This document shows positions 1 through 7,852 of a stretch of 44,984 nucleotides of DNA, piece by piece. Every line of letters begins with the position of its first letter. The stretch's first letter is position 1. This stretch comes from JBGAWK01 sp044227665 (GTDB taxonomy: Bacteria; Bacteroidota; Bacteroidia; Chitinophagales; JADIYW01), in the NCBI GenBank assembly GCA_044227665.1, contig JBGAWK010000016.1:1-44984 (forward strand), written 5' to 3'. The notes beneath the pieces are model-generated. The model had not been told where the DNA came from. It saw nothing but the letters and a program-made list of their open reading frames with translations, and made no database searches. The translations under genes and the position numbers were made by a program.

Positions 1-618
1 AATATGAGTGCTGAATCGCTGGCAGGCAAGTATAATAAGTTCTATCTTTTTTTGTCTATAACTTTGGCATTTGTACCCATCATAATATTACTAGTTTATC
101 GACTCCCTGTACTACCTTATTTACCTTTTATTCCGATTACATTCTTATACAATTGGAGGATTTTTTCTAAAAATCGAGCTTTTAAGCATTTTACATTGAT
201 AAAAAACATGTATTCTGCTATTCTAATTTGGCCATTACCCATTGCAGTAATCCTAAAATATTATGTTGGCATGGATAATTATCTATTTGAAATCATGTAT
301 TGGTTTTTACCTTTTATAATATTTGTATTGATGGGCGAAATAATTTGGGATATGAGAGATATCATTGGAGACAAAGCTGAAAAAGTAATGACTATACCCG
401 TAGTATTTGGATTAAAAAACACTAGAATTATATTATTTATTTTGCTTGGATTTCAGATTACATATTATATAGTCAAGCAAATGCCCATAGAATTTGGAGT
501 TATAATAGCGTATTTGATTTATATAATAATCTCAAGTCCAAAATTACCAAAATGGGCATTTCATATCCCATTATTCATTTCTTTATTTTACTATATATAT
601 CAATATAAACACTTATAA
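1..618 (+). CDS. UbiA-family prenyltransferase, 5'-truncated by window edge
   Basis: Membrane prenyltransferase of the UbiA superfamily, which joins an isoprenyl diphosphate to an acceptor in the membrane. The visible 205 residues are mostly hydrophobic helices. They carry the second Asp-rich motif (DMRDIIGDKAEK, then TIPVVFG), typical of the UbiA second loop. The first NDxxD motif is absent and the frame is open to base 1, so the true start lies outside the window and the ATG at 4 is probably internal. The gene converges on the dioxygenase operon, and its stop overlaps the last dioxygenase gene by 6 bp. Substrate unknown. It is the first of two UbiA genes bracketing the dioxygenases, which suggests a shared pathway (inference). 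Confidence 0.8.
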   Translation, partial: NMSAESLAGKYNKFYLFLSITLAFVPIIILLVYRLPVLPYLPFIPITFLYNWRIFSKNRAFKHFTLIKNMYSAILIWPLPIAVILKYYVGMDNYLFEIMYWFLPFIIFVLMGEIIWDMRDIIGDKAEKVMTIPVVFGLKNTRIILFILLGFQITYYIVKQMPIEFGVIIAYLIYIIISSPKLPKWAFHIPLFISLFYYIYQYKHL

Positions 619-1449
619 AGAATATTCCTCTAACAACTCAATTATTTCTCTTCTGGACGGCTGCCAATTATCATAAGGTATTACCTTTTTAAGTCTACCT
701 ATCTTCGGTCTTTCATATATACCATCCATAAACTGTTGAAATTTCATCAATAAGTCGGTGTCCTCTTCATATACTTCTATCTGTTTAGGATTTTTTTTAT
801 CTCTAAATACCACTTGGAATTGAGCATCTTTATGTGCCACAAAGGTCTGCGACACGATTCTAAATTTATCACTCACATTAGGCACAGAATCATGCAATGT
901 GCTTTGGCTACATATCACAGCCTGCCCTGCCTTCACATACATCGGTGTCATATATTTATCCAAAAATTTGACATGTTCTTGATAAGAAAAAGGTATAGTA
1001 GGTGCTCTGTATGTTCTAGGAAATCTGTGGCTACCTTTCAACAGCCTTAATGCACCGTTACGCTCATTGATATCGATAAGTGGACACCACACATTTACAG
1101 GCACAAACTGATCTTCATCTACTAATGTCAAGTCCTGATGCATGCCAAGGTCGCTCTTTGGTTCATTGTTTTTGGTCACATAGGAGCCTAGGAAATTTTT
1201 GTGGTTTTCGAAGTGGCGCTCTAAAGCAGGATTATGTATTGATGACACCACTTCATCTACACGTTTTCTGTACTCCAAATCCGATAAAAATGTGGTAGCA
1301 TAGAATCCTCTGTTGTTCTTATCGTGAAGTTCATAGTATTTTTTCTCCAAGAAATCTATTTCATCTTTTCCCATGAAATCTACTACTACGAACCCATTTT
1401 TATCAAATTCAGCTTCTATATTTTTATCTTTAAATATATTATTGACCAT
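613..1449 (-). CDS. Phytanoyl-CoA dioxygenase (PhyH)-like protein 1
   Basis: Predicted non-haem Fe(II)/2-oxoglutarate dioxygenase, 278 aa, a usual length for the PhyH family. The facial triad is visible: H104-x-D106 in MHQDLTLVDE, distal H186 in STLHDSVPN, and R197, which would hold 2-oxoglutarate. The family sheet NGALRLLKGSH lies at 131-141. It is the last gene of the five-gene minus-strand operon, starting 13 bp after the stop of the previous one. The C-terminal tail (PKIGRLKK, then SRREIIE) matches the first domain of the fused protein at 3182-5014, so the two are close paralogues. Substrate unknown: PhyH members oxidise free acids, CoA esters, prenyl or sugar compounds, and nothing here selects one. 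Confidence 0.85.
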   Translation of the reverse strand: MVNNIFKDKNIEAEFDKNGFVVVDFMGKDEIDFLEKKYYELHDKNNRGFYATTFLSDLEYRKRVDEVVSSIHNPALERHFENHKNFLGSYVTKNNEPKSDLGMHQDLTLVDEDQFVPVNVWCPLIDINERNGALRLLKGSHRFPRTYRAPTIPFSYQEHVKFLDKYMTPMYVKAGQAVICSQSTLHDSVPNVSDKFRIVSQTFVAHKDAQFQVVFRDKKNPKQIEVYEEDTDLLMKFQQFMDGIYERPKIGRLKKVIPYDNWQPSRREIIELLEEYSL

Positions 1450-1462
1450 AGTATTATGATTT

Positions 1463-2296
1463 TTATGTGAGTAATTCTTTTTTAGATATTTTAATTATTT
1501 TATTTTCAAATTCAGCTAGCTTGGGGAAGTCGATTATATCTTTTTTATTTTTATACATATCTGTCAATTTAGCATTAGAATATTTGTAAAAAAATGATTC
1601 ATCAATAGCATAAGTACGTATACGTCGCCTATCTGCCGAGATATTATAATGTATCAATGGCGCTTGCGCATCCGTAATCTCTATAGCTAAGTTGACCCTA
1701 GGATGAGCCGTAGTGTTGGGCTTGGAAGCATGTATAATTCTGCTATTGAATAGCAAAGCATCACCAGCTTGTAGCTCAACGAAATCTAGGCTCTCGGTGA
1801 GGTCGTAAGCATATTCCTGAAATGGCACTTCAAATATAGGCAAAGGTGTAGCCCTAATGTTGGATAACTTACTATGGGAATCTTTCAGAAATCCTAAAGT
1901 GCCATTCTGTAGCGTGCATGGTGTCACAGCCACCCACAGATTATAGGATTGATATAAGGACTCGTCCACAAAACTCCAATCCTGATGAGGAGGTATCAGG
2001 CTATTCTGACTGGCTTCTTTTACAGCAAATCTCGGTGAAATATATTTAAACCCTTGCAAAAACTCTTGCACAGCATCATCTATTACAGATACAATCTCTT
2101 TAGAAATATTTTCTATCTGCTCCGACGACTGCAAATCCAAAGTGACATGGAATCCAAAGTAGGGATTCTTAGCATTGGGAGAATTATTGTACAACTGCAA
2201 CAGACGCTGTATTGCCTCCGTTTGCAATAGCGGTATTTTCACATATCCATCTGTATGTAGTTTTTCATTCAATATATTATCTCTCAATATCTGCAT
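1463..2296 (-). CDS. Phytanoyl-CoA dioxygenase (PhyH)-like protein 2
   Basis: Predicted Fe(II)/2-oxoglutarate dioxygenase of 277 aa with an intact triad: H104-x-D106 (PPHQDWSFVDE), H189 (IIHASKPN) and R200. The usual GSH after the NGT turn is DSH here (139-141). Its tail FFYKYSNAKLTDMYKNKKDI resembles FFTKYDNGSLSKMYDAGKCI in the second domain of the fused protein, marking a second subfamily (B-type). The start ATG at 2296 is the first in frame. The frame stays open upstream through the 9-bp tandem repeat, with no earlier start codon seen. It lies 37 bp after the previous gene, a gap filled almost wholly by that repeat. Confidence 0.85.
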   Translation of the reverse strand: MQILRDNILNEKLHTDGYVKIPLLQTEAIQRLLQLYNNSPNAKNPYFGFHVTLDLQSSEQIENISKEIVSVIDDAVQEFLQGFKYISPRFAVKEASQNSLIPPHQDWSFVDESLYQSYNLWVAVTPCTLQNGTLGFLKDSHSKLSNIRATPLPIFEVPFQEYAYDLTESLDFVELQAGDALLFNSRIIHASKPNTTAHPRVNLAIEITDAQAPLIHYNISADRRRIRTYAIDESFFYKYSNAKLTDMYKNKKDIIDFPKLAEFENKIIKISKKELLT

Positions 2297-2297
2297 C

Positions 2298-2338
2298 TCA
2301 TTATTGTCATTATTGTCATTATTGTCATTATTGTCATT
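2298..2338. repeat. 9-bp tandem repeat (tcattattg, four copies plus a partial)
   Basis: Four perfect head-to-tail copies of TCATTATTG fill 2298-2333, followed by a partial copy to 2338. On the coding (minus) strand the unit is CAATAATGA. The array begins inside the stop codon region of dioxygenase 3 (TGA at 2336-2334) and ends one base before the ATG of dioxygenase 2. In the frame of dioxygenase 2 it is open and would read Asp-Asn-Asn repeatedly; in the frame of dioxygenase 3 it gives repeated stops. A change in copy number would alter the spacing between the two genes in steps of 9 bp without shifting any frame. Confidence 0.95.
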
Positions 2339-3185
2339 TAAAGATAGACCGCAATCTACCTATAAAGTTATCGCTATTTGTTGTTTTTTGCAAAAATTCT
2401 TTAGGAGCATAAAGCTCAAAATTTTGGGTTATATTTTTCCAAGCATATTTTTTTCTTACAAATCCATCCTTTCTAATTGGTGTTCTATTTGAAAAATTTT
2501 TTATATCAAAATTATAAAAGTCTTCCTGCGCTGCACTGTAGGTATATATGTTGTTATCTTCTTTAAGAAAAGATACGCATAACGAAGCTGCTTTATCTTT
2601 CATACCTACAATGGCTACATATCGAGGTTCAGAAGTAGTATTTGGTCTAGAATAATGCAACAATCTGTGGTCATAAATGATGGCTTGCCCCGCTTGCAGC
2701 GATGGTTCATAGCCTATGGACAAGAATTGTTGGTTGAATGTAGCAAAGGGATTAGGAATATTCATGCCTCTAAGCCCATGCTCCCATAGGTGTGAGCCAG
2801 AAATCAGCCCCAATGTGCCATTAGCAGCAGAAGTATCTACTAGTGGCATCCAAATATTATAGGAATGGAATCCACTCTCATCTACTATGCTCCAGTCGTT
2901 ATGTACATCTAAAATACTTTTGCCACTGTATTTAGCTGCCAAAGTGCCGCCTAAAAGCTCTAATGATTGGTGGCTATCTTGGAGCTTTATTGCAAGTATT
3001 TTATGTAATTCGGTATTGATAAATGCTGAAGTATCTGCATCCAAATAGTGTGATGAGGACACAAAGTCTGTAGCTCCTGTATGTAGATATTTTTTACACA
3101 ACTCCAACAAATAGCTGACTTCATGTATGTCCAATACATTTATTATACAAAATCCATGCGTATGTAGCTTATCAAAGTCTATCAC
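2334..3185 (-). CDS. Phytanoyl-CoA dioxygenase (PhyH)-like protein 3
   Basis: Predicted Fe(II)/2-oxoglutarate dioxygenase, 283 aa. Triad: H95-x-D97 (VHNDWSIVDESG), H177 (LLHYSRPN) and R188. The NGTLGLISGSH strand lies at 122-132. It starts with GTG at 3185, and this GTG overlaps the TGA of the upstream fused gene as GTGA (4 bp), so translation is probably coupled. The stop codon falls within the last unit of the 9-bp tandem repeat. This is the most divergent of the intact paralogues in its C-terminal third, so I cannot firmly place it in either subfamily. Substrate unknown. Confidence 0.85.
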   Translation of the reverse strand: MIDFDKLHTHGFCIINVLDIHEVSYLLELCKKYLHTGATDFVSSSHYLDADTSAFINTELHKILAIKLQDSHQSLELLGGTLAAKYSGKSILDVHNDWSIVDESGFHSYNIWMPLVDTSAANGTLGLISGSHLWEHGLRGMNIPNPFATFNQQFLSIGYEPSLQAGQAIIYDHRLLHYSRPNTTSEPRYVAIVGMKDKAASLCVSFLKEDNNIYTYSAAQEDFYNFDIKNFSNRTPIRKDGFVRKKYAWKNITQNFELYAPKEFLQKTTNSDNFIGRLRSIFK

Positions 3186-5014
3186 AAATCAATTTTCTCT
3201 TTAAGTTTCTGTATTAACTTCCATGGATTCAGTTTATCCAATATGGCATTAGCTTTTTCTTTTAATCCTGCTTTCATATAATCTCCAAACAAGGATTTCA
3301 TGTGAGCAGTAAGTTCATCATTATAAGTATTTCCAGCTGCTAACACTCTTTCTTTCATTTGATCTTTGGACAAATCCTCCCAATGATACTTTACTTCGCC
3401 CATTAGTTCGTAATCTTCTATACATTTTCCTGCGTCATACATCTTCGACAAGGAGCCATTATCATATTTAGTAAAAAAATCTGGTGTGATCTTATATTTT
3501 AGCAAGGTATCTTTAGTACCTGGCTTGAGATAATAATGTCGTAATTCTGCATTTTTTTGAGTAAAACTTAGCCCCACTGCCAACCTAGGAATATTAGTGA
3601 TATTAGGTGGTGAAGCATGAAAAGTTCTGTTGTCGAATATCAGAGCTTCGCCTGCTTTCATAGGCAAAAGCTGAAAATAAGGAAATAACGAAAACATGTG
3701 TTTAGATAGTGGCGATGGCACTTGTGGCGATGGAGAAGGGCGCACACTGTTGAAAAAATTATTACTACCCTTGATTACGCCCATACAACCATTGTGCATA
3801 TCGGTATCTACAAGAGCTATCCAACAAGTAACGGAACAGTGGCGAGATTCGTCTTCTACAAATGTCCAGTCCTGATGCGGAGGCACTACTCCTTTTGGGT
3901 TGGGGTCTTTAATCACATAGCTAGCGGTAATCAGCTGATAGTCATGCAGGTACTTAGCTACTTTTGGCATGGCTACTTGCTCTACTTTTTCCATCATGGC
4001 CATTACCAATTTTTTATCTTCATGATCCATGCCTACGTAAAAACCGTAGTCGTTTTCTTTTTTTATGCCAGATTGAAATAAAAAATCTACCAATTGTTGT
4101 ATATCTTCAGCTTCAAGGGCAGGCAGTTTGATATATCCATTTTTTTGGAAGTAGTCTTGATGCTCTTGCTGTGCAAAAAGTGGCTCTAAGGAAGAATTTT
4201 TCATTCTATTGAGATATAAATTTTGAATAATTTCTTTTTCGGGGATAGTAGGCGGATGATAAGAGAATTTCTTAGCGAAGATGCCGATTTTTGGTTGCTC
4301 AATAATTTCGGGATATTGCAGAAATAAGTCATCAGGCATAGTATATTGCTGTATTTCTTTTTTAAATTTATCAAAATACAACATAAACAATTCTGCTGCC
4401 TCTGGCACCAAACCAATGGTAAGTGCCAATCTATTTTCCATCGATTTGTTTGGCCACGAAGCGTGCATCAATTTTTGATTAAAAACAAAAGCTTGACCTG
4501 CTTTCATCTCTAAGGTTATTAAATATTTGTCAAGGGCAGCTCTATCTTGCTCAAATGCTACGGGCAAGCTAGGTGCTCTCAAGCTATTGTCTACATTATG
4601 ACTTCCTGATATAACTCTGATAGCACCATTCTGCTGATATGTGTCTTGCAAAGGTATCCATAGTGTATAGGAGCCATACTTTTCTTCATCAGTTACTGTC
4701 CAATCTTGGTGTATCGGCAAAGGGTTGTTTTGATTGGGTAGTTTTTTTAGAAATGATGTGCCTAGTAATTTAAAATTATCAAAATAGGTGTTGAGTTGGT
4801 CTTTAACCAATGCTTGCACCTCGGCATCGACTGTTTTTTTGAGCTGATAGTCAGGGTGAAAGGATGTAGAATAAAATGCAATATCTTGATTATCAAAATA
4901 TTTATTGTAAATATCTACGAGTTGCGCTACAGTATTTTTATCTAAAAAATCTATAACAAAGTATCCGTTGGTATGTAAAGATTTCTGTAATAAATCTTCT
5001 TTTACTTGCAACAT
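3182..5014 (-). CDS. Two-domain PhyH-like dioxygenase fusion
   Basis: 610 aa, about twice the usual PhyH length, with two complete and different dioxygenase domains. Domain A (about 1-270): H102-x-D104 (IHQDWTVTDE), H184 (LMHASWPN), R195. Domain B (about 283-580): H380-x-D382 (PPHQDWTFVEDES), H466 (TFHASPPN), R477. In B the GSH motif is GSN. A resembles the protein at 613-1449 and B resembles the one at 1463-2296, so this looks like a fusion of the two subfamilies, or the ancestor of a split pair. The extra C-terminal tail (580-610) is Lys-rich and helical. The start ATG shares one base with the upstream TAA (TAATG). A fused pair may run two successive oxidations (inference). Confidence 0.88.
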   Translation of the reverse strand: MLQVKEDLLQKSLHTNGYFVIDFLDKNTVAQLVDIYNKYFDNQDIAFYSTSFHPDYQLKKTVDAEVQALVKDQLNTYFDNFKLLGTSFLKKLPNQNNPLPIHQDWTVTDEEKYGSYTLWIPLQDTYQQNGAIRVISGSHNVDNSLRAPSLPVAFEQDRAALDKYLITLEMKAGQAFVFNQKLMHASWPNKSMENRLALTIGLVPEAAELFMLYFDKFKKEIQQYTMPDDLFLQYPEIIEQPKIGIFAKKFSYHPPTIPEKEIIQNLYLNRMKNSSLEPLFAQQEHQDYFQKNGYIKLPALEAEDIQQLVDFLFQSGIKKENDYGFYVGMDHEDKKLVMAMMEKVEQVAMPKVAKYLHDYQLITASYVIKDPNPKGVVPPHQDWTFVEDESRHCSVTCWIALVDTDMHNGCMGVIKGSNNFFNSVRPSPSPQVPSPLSKHMFSLFPYFQLLPMKAGEALIFDNRTFHASPPNITNIPRLAVGLSFTQKNAELRHYYLKPGTKDTLLKYKITPDFFTKYDNGSLSKMYDAGKCIEDYELMGEVKYHWEDLSKDQMKERVLAAGNTYNDELTAHMKSLFGDYMKAGLKEKANAILDKLNPWKLIQKLKEKIDL

Positions 5015-5928
5015 TAGTCAAATACTGCTTTTAATTTTTCGATAAAAGATACTTTTAAAGGTGCTTCATCTATACGTCTGCCATATAAATTTTTTTCATA
5101 ATCTCTTAATGACAAATCAAAAGGCTTATAATGAAAGCTACGCAATTTTTTGACGTTTTCGGGTTGCTTCCATGGGTTAAATTGCATATAAAAATCTACA
5201 TCTACTTCCAACACATCTACATTTGTCTTGCTTTTAGCAGGATTCATGTGGTAGTGTATAGATTTTTCTTCGGCCGGTATCATAATTAGCTGTATAGCCA
5301 ATCTTAACCCTTCTGTGGCATTGATATTGGAATAATGTACGATGCTGTCGTCTAATATCACAGCCTCACCGGCACGTACATTCATAGGCACCATATATTT
5401 AGCGATAATATCTTTTTTGATATTTTCAAGTTCCCAAGGTATCATAGGGCCTCTTACTGCTCCGAATCGCTTATGCGATCCTGAGGTCACCTCTAGCGTT
5501 CCATTCTCTTGATTGCTATCTACCAAAGGACACCATATAGATATGCTGGTGCATTTTGCTTCATCTACAAATGCCCAATTCTGATGTAATGGCACCTCGC
5601 CGTCATTGGATTGCTTGCGAATAAAATTGGCTATGATAGGTCTATAATCATCTAAATATTGTTGGTAATGGGCTTTAAATTTTTCAGTGATGATATCAAA
5701 CACCAACTGTTTATAGGCAATATTTTTATTGATAAAAGTAAAATCGTAAGATATCCTATCCTTAATATTTGCCTCTTCTTCTACTATATTTCCACCACTT
5801 TGTTCCAAAGTAGAAAAATATAGATTTTTAAGTTCTTCGACTTCCTCAGCACTTAAAAAAGGTACTATTACATATCCTTCTTTTTGAAATTGCTGTTCTA
5901 AATTATCATTTGTAAAGACTCTTCTCAT
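5014..5928 (-). CDS. PhyH-like protein with HxN in place of the HxD iron motif
   Basis: First gene of the dioxygenase operon, 304 aa. The fold motifs are kept: PLHQNWAFVDE at 113-123, NGTLEVTSGSH at 142-152, distal H198 (IVHYSN), and R209. The carboxylate ligand of the triad is changed, so that H115-x-N117 replaces HxD; the codon is AAT, read directly from the complement of 5574-5580. Loss of the Asp usually cripples hydroxylation in this superfamily, though an Asp-to-Ala/Gly change at this position creates halogenases. The protein could be a regulatory pseudo-enzyme, an altered-chemistry enzyme, or weakly active. It begins 42 bp from the divergent methyltransferase, so the promoters must overlap. 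Confidence 0.85.
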   Translation of the reverse strand: MRRVFTNDNLEQQFQKEGYVIVPFLSAEEVEELKNLYFSTLEQSGGNIVEEEANIKDRISYDFTFINKNIAYKQLVFDIITEKFKAHYQQYLDDYRPIIANFIRKQSNDGEVPLHQNWAFVDEAKCTSISIWCPLVDSNQENGTLEVTSGSHKRFGAVRGPMIPWELENIKKDIIAKYMVPMNVRAGEAVILDDSIVHYSNINATEGLRLAIQLIMIPAEEKSIHYHMNPAKSKTNVDVLEVDVDFYMQFNPWKQPENVKKLRSFHYKPFDLSLRDYEKNLYGRRIDEAPLKVSFIEKLKAVFD

Positions 5929-5970
5929 AATTAATTTATTTTATATAATTTCAAACCCAAAATTCTATTG

Positions 5971-6864
5971 ATGTGGTTCTTTTCAAAAAGTAAAAATAAA
6001 CAAAAAAACAGTACCGAACACGCCCTAAATGTGGGTAATTTTTATAATCACAACCATGATGCTTTTATTCAAGTATATGGAGAGGTGATACAGGCCTTCC
6101 GCACAAACAACTTGCAGAATATCTTAAACTATCAGATAGACCAAATAGGCTTGCGTCCCGAACATACAGTACTCGATGCAGGATGTGGCGTTTGTGGTCC
6201 AGCACGCTATTTTGCTAAAGCTGTAGGTTGCAATATCCATGCGGTAACTATATCTGAAAAACAAGCTAATGTATCCAAAAAACACGTACTTGAGGAACAT
6301 TTAGAGCAAAATATACATGTTCACTGCCATGATTACCATACTGTAGAAAAATTATTTGACAAAGACACTTTCGACAAAATTTACTTTCTAGAGTCTTTTG
6401 GTCATTCTCCTGACAAAGCTAAACTCTTAAAAGCAATATGGAAAGTCCTAAAACCTGGAGGCGAAGTATATATAAAAGACCTCTTTAGGCGTATATCCAA
6501 AAACTGGCTAGTACAGCGTAAAATTGATGCAGAAATAGAAAAAATTAACAAAGCATACTATTATGATGTCGCAGACCTTAGAGATTTTGTGGACATGGTA
6601 AGAGAAATAGGCTTTGTAATTGTATTTATCAAAACCATTGATATTCCACTCGATGACTTCGAAAATCTTTCCATTTCCAATGAATTTCAGGAACTTACAG
6701 GTATAGCCAAAATTGACAACTGGGAGAAATATATTTTTCCTATAGATTTCTTTGAAGTAAAACTCTACAAACCTGAATATGATATTGAAAAAGGCAAACA
6801 CCGCTATTTCTTACAAAATATCTATCAAATCCAGATGAATCATATAGACAAAAAAGATTTGTAA
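5971..6864 (+). CDS. Class I SAM-dependent methyltransferase
   Basis: 297 aa from the ATG at 5971; a TTG one codon earlier is less likely. Motif I is VLDAGCGVCGPARYF (67-81). Its GCGVxGPAR form resembles sterol C24- and tocopherol-type methyltransferases. The acidic ESFGHSPDK and post-motif LKPGGEVYIKD follow at the expected spacing. No signal peptide or membrane helix is seen, so it is cytosolic. It opens a plus-strand unit with a UbiA prenyltransferase (TTG start 2 bp after its stop) and is divergent from the dioxygenase operon. That context suggests methylation of a prenylated or isoprenoid intermediate (inference); O-, C- and N-methylation are not distinguishable here. Confidence 0.8.
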   Translation: MWFFSKSKNKQKNSTEHALNVGNFYNHNHDAFIQVYGEVIQAFRTNNLQNILNYQIDQIGLRPEHTVLDAGCGVCGPARYFAKAVGCNIHAVTISEKQANVSKKHVLEEHLEQNIHVHCHDYHTVEKLFDKDTFDKIYFLESFGHSPDKAKLLKAIWKVLKPGGEVYIKDLFRRISKNWLVQRKIDAEIEKINKAYYYDVADLRDFVDMVREIGFVIVFIKTIDIPLDDFENLSISNEFQELTGIAKIDNWEKYIFPIDFFEVKLYKPEYDIEKGKHRYFLQNIYQIQMNHIDKKDL

Positions 6865-6865
6865 T

Positions 6866-7849
6866 TTGGGGGTGTTTTCAAATATTTATGAACGCTTATT
6901 GGGTAGGATACAATACAAGTTCAGTCTTATCTTTGGCAGTATATATGTAATTATTGTTTCCGGCAGAATACCTGCAAATATTATTATTTACTTGCTGCTA
7001 TCCATTCTTACTGCCACAGGTATTGCAGCACTAGGCTACTTGCTCAATGACTATAAAGATTATGATGACGATATCAAGAATAATAAAAGCAATCTTTTTA
7101 GAAATTTGAATACGTTTCAAAAGTTATCATTGGTTGTCTCTTCAATATTAATTGCCATACTTCCTTGGTTTTATCTTCCATTTACAGAATTTTCATTTAT
7201 ACTTCTAATAGGGGAATTATCTTTGTTTTTTTTGTATGCCTTTCCTCCTTTTCGATTGAAAGAAAGAGGTCTTTGGGGTATAATTAGTGATAGTCTTTAT
7301 GCACAACTCATTCCATGTTTATTTGCACTATATACTTTTGCACAAGTAGTAGCTGTAGATATAAAACCTTCATTCTTACTATTTGTATATATATGGTGGT
7401 TACTCCTTGTGGGCATCCGCAATATCTTAGCACATCAAATATATGATTATCACCATGATATAGACACAAATAATAATACCTATGTTGTAAAAAAAGGTAT
7501 TCAACCTGTAGTTCGGTTTTATCTACAGATGGGCTTTGCGATAGAGCTGCTTACCTTTTTTTATCTTTTATATTATATTCCTTTTACCTACCATATCTTG
7601 TTGCTCATCTATTTTTTATACTTATCTATTATCATGATTATTAATAGAAAGAATGTAAGTAGCGATATTTTTGGCTTTATACATCAGCGTATGCTGAATG
7701 AGTTCTATGAAATATTTTTACCCCTACTGCTAACCTTGTTCTATACTTATTATCAAAAAAACTTCTTGCCCATCTTAGTTTTTAACGCCATTATTTTTTT
7801 GCCTATTTATAAAAATTACACATTCCATTTTTTCAAGAAATACCTATAG
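6866..7849 (+). CDS. UbiA-family prenyltransferase
   Basis: 327-residue polytopic membrane protein of the UbiA superfamily. First Asp-rich motif NDYKDYDDDI at 61-70 follows a hydrophobic helix. The second motif region HQIYDYHHDIDTNNN at 190-204 keeps the DxxxD spacing but has a His where many members have Arg. Several hydrophobic segments follow to the C-terminus. Start is TTG at 6866, 2 bp after the methyltransferase stop, or GTG at 6872; no ATG is available near the N-terminus. The prolyl oligopeptidase follows after 3 bp. The second UbiA gene of the cluster; the two are clearly different in sequence and may use different acceptors. Confidence 0.8.
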   Translation: MGVFSNIYERLLGRIQYKFSLIFGSIYVIIVSGRIPANIIIYLLLSILTATGIAALGYLLNDYKDYDDDIKNNKSNLFRNLNTFQKLSLVVSSILIAILPWFYLPFTEFSFILLIGELSLFFLYAFPPFRLKERGLWGIISDSLYAQLIPCLFALYTFAQVVAVDIKPSFLLFVYIWWLLLVGIRNILAHQIYDYHHDIDTNNNTYVVKKGIQPVVRFYLQMGFAIELLTFFYLLYYIPFTYHILLLIYFLYLSIIMIINRKNVSSDIFGFIHQRMLNEFYEIFLPLLLTLFYTYYQKNFLPILVFNAIIFLPIYKNYTFHFFKKYL

Positions 7850-7852
7850 CTT

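Noticed and set aside
1080..1298. Plus-strand ORF inside the first dioxygenase gene
   Set aside because: Antisense to a well supported PhyH gene, with no domain and composition of a shadow frame.
2298..2338. Tandem repeat as a CRISPR array
   Set aside because: Units are 9 bp and contiguous with no spacers.
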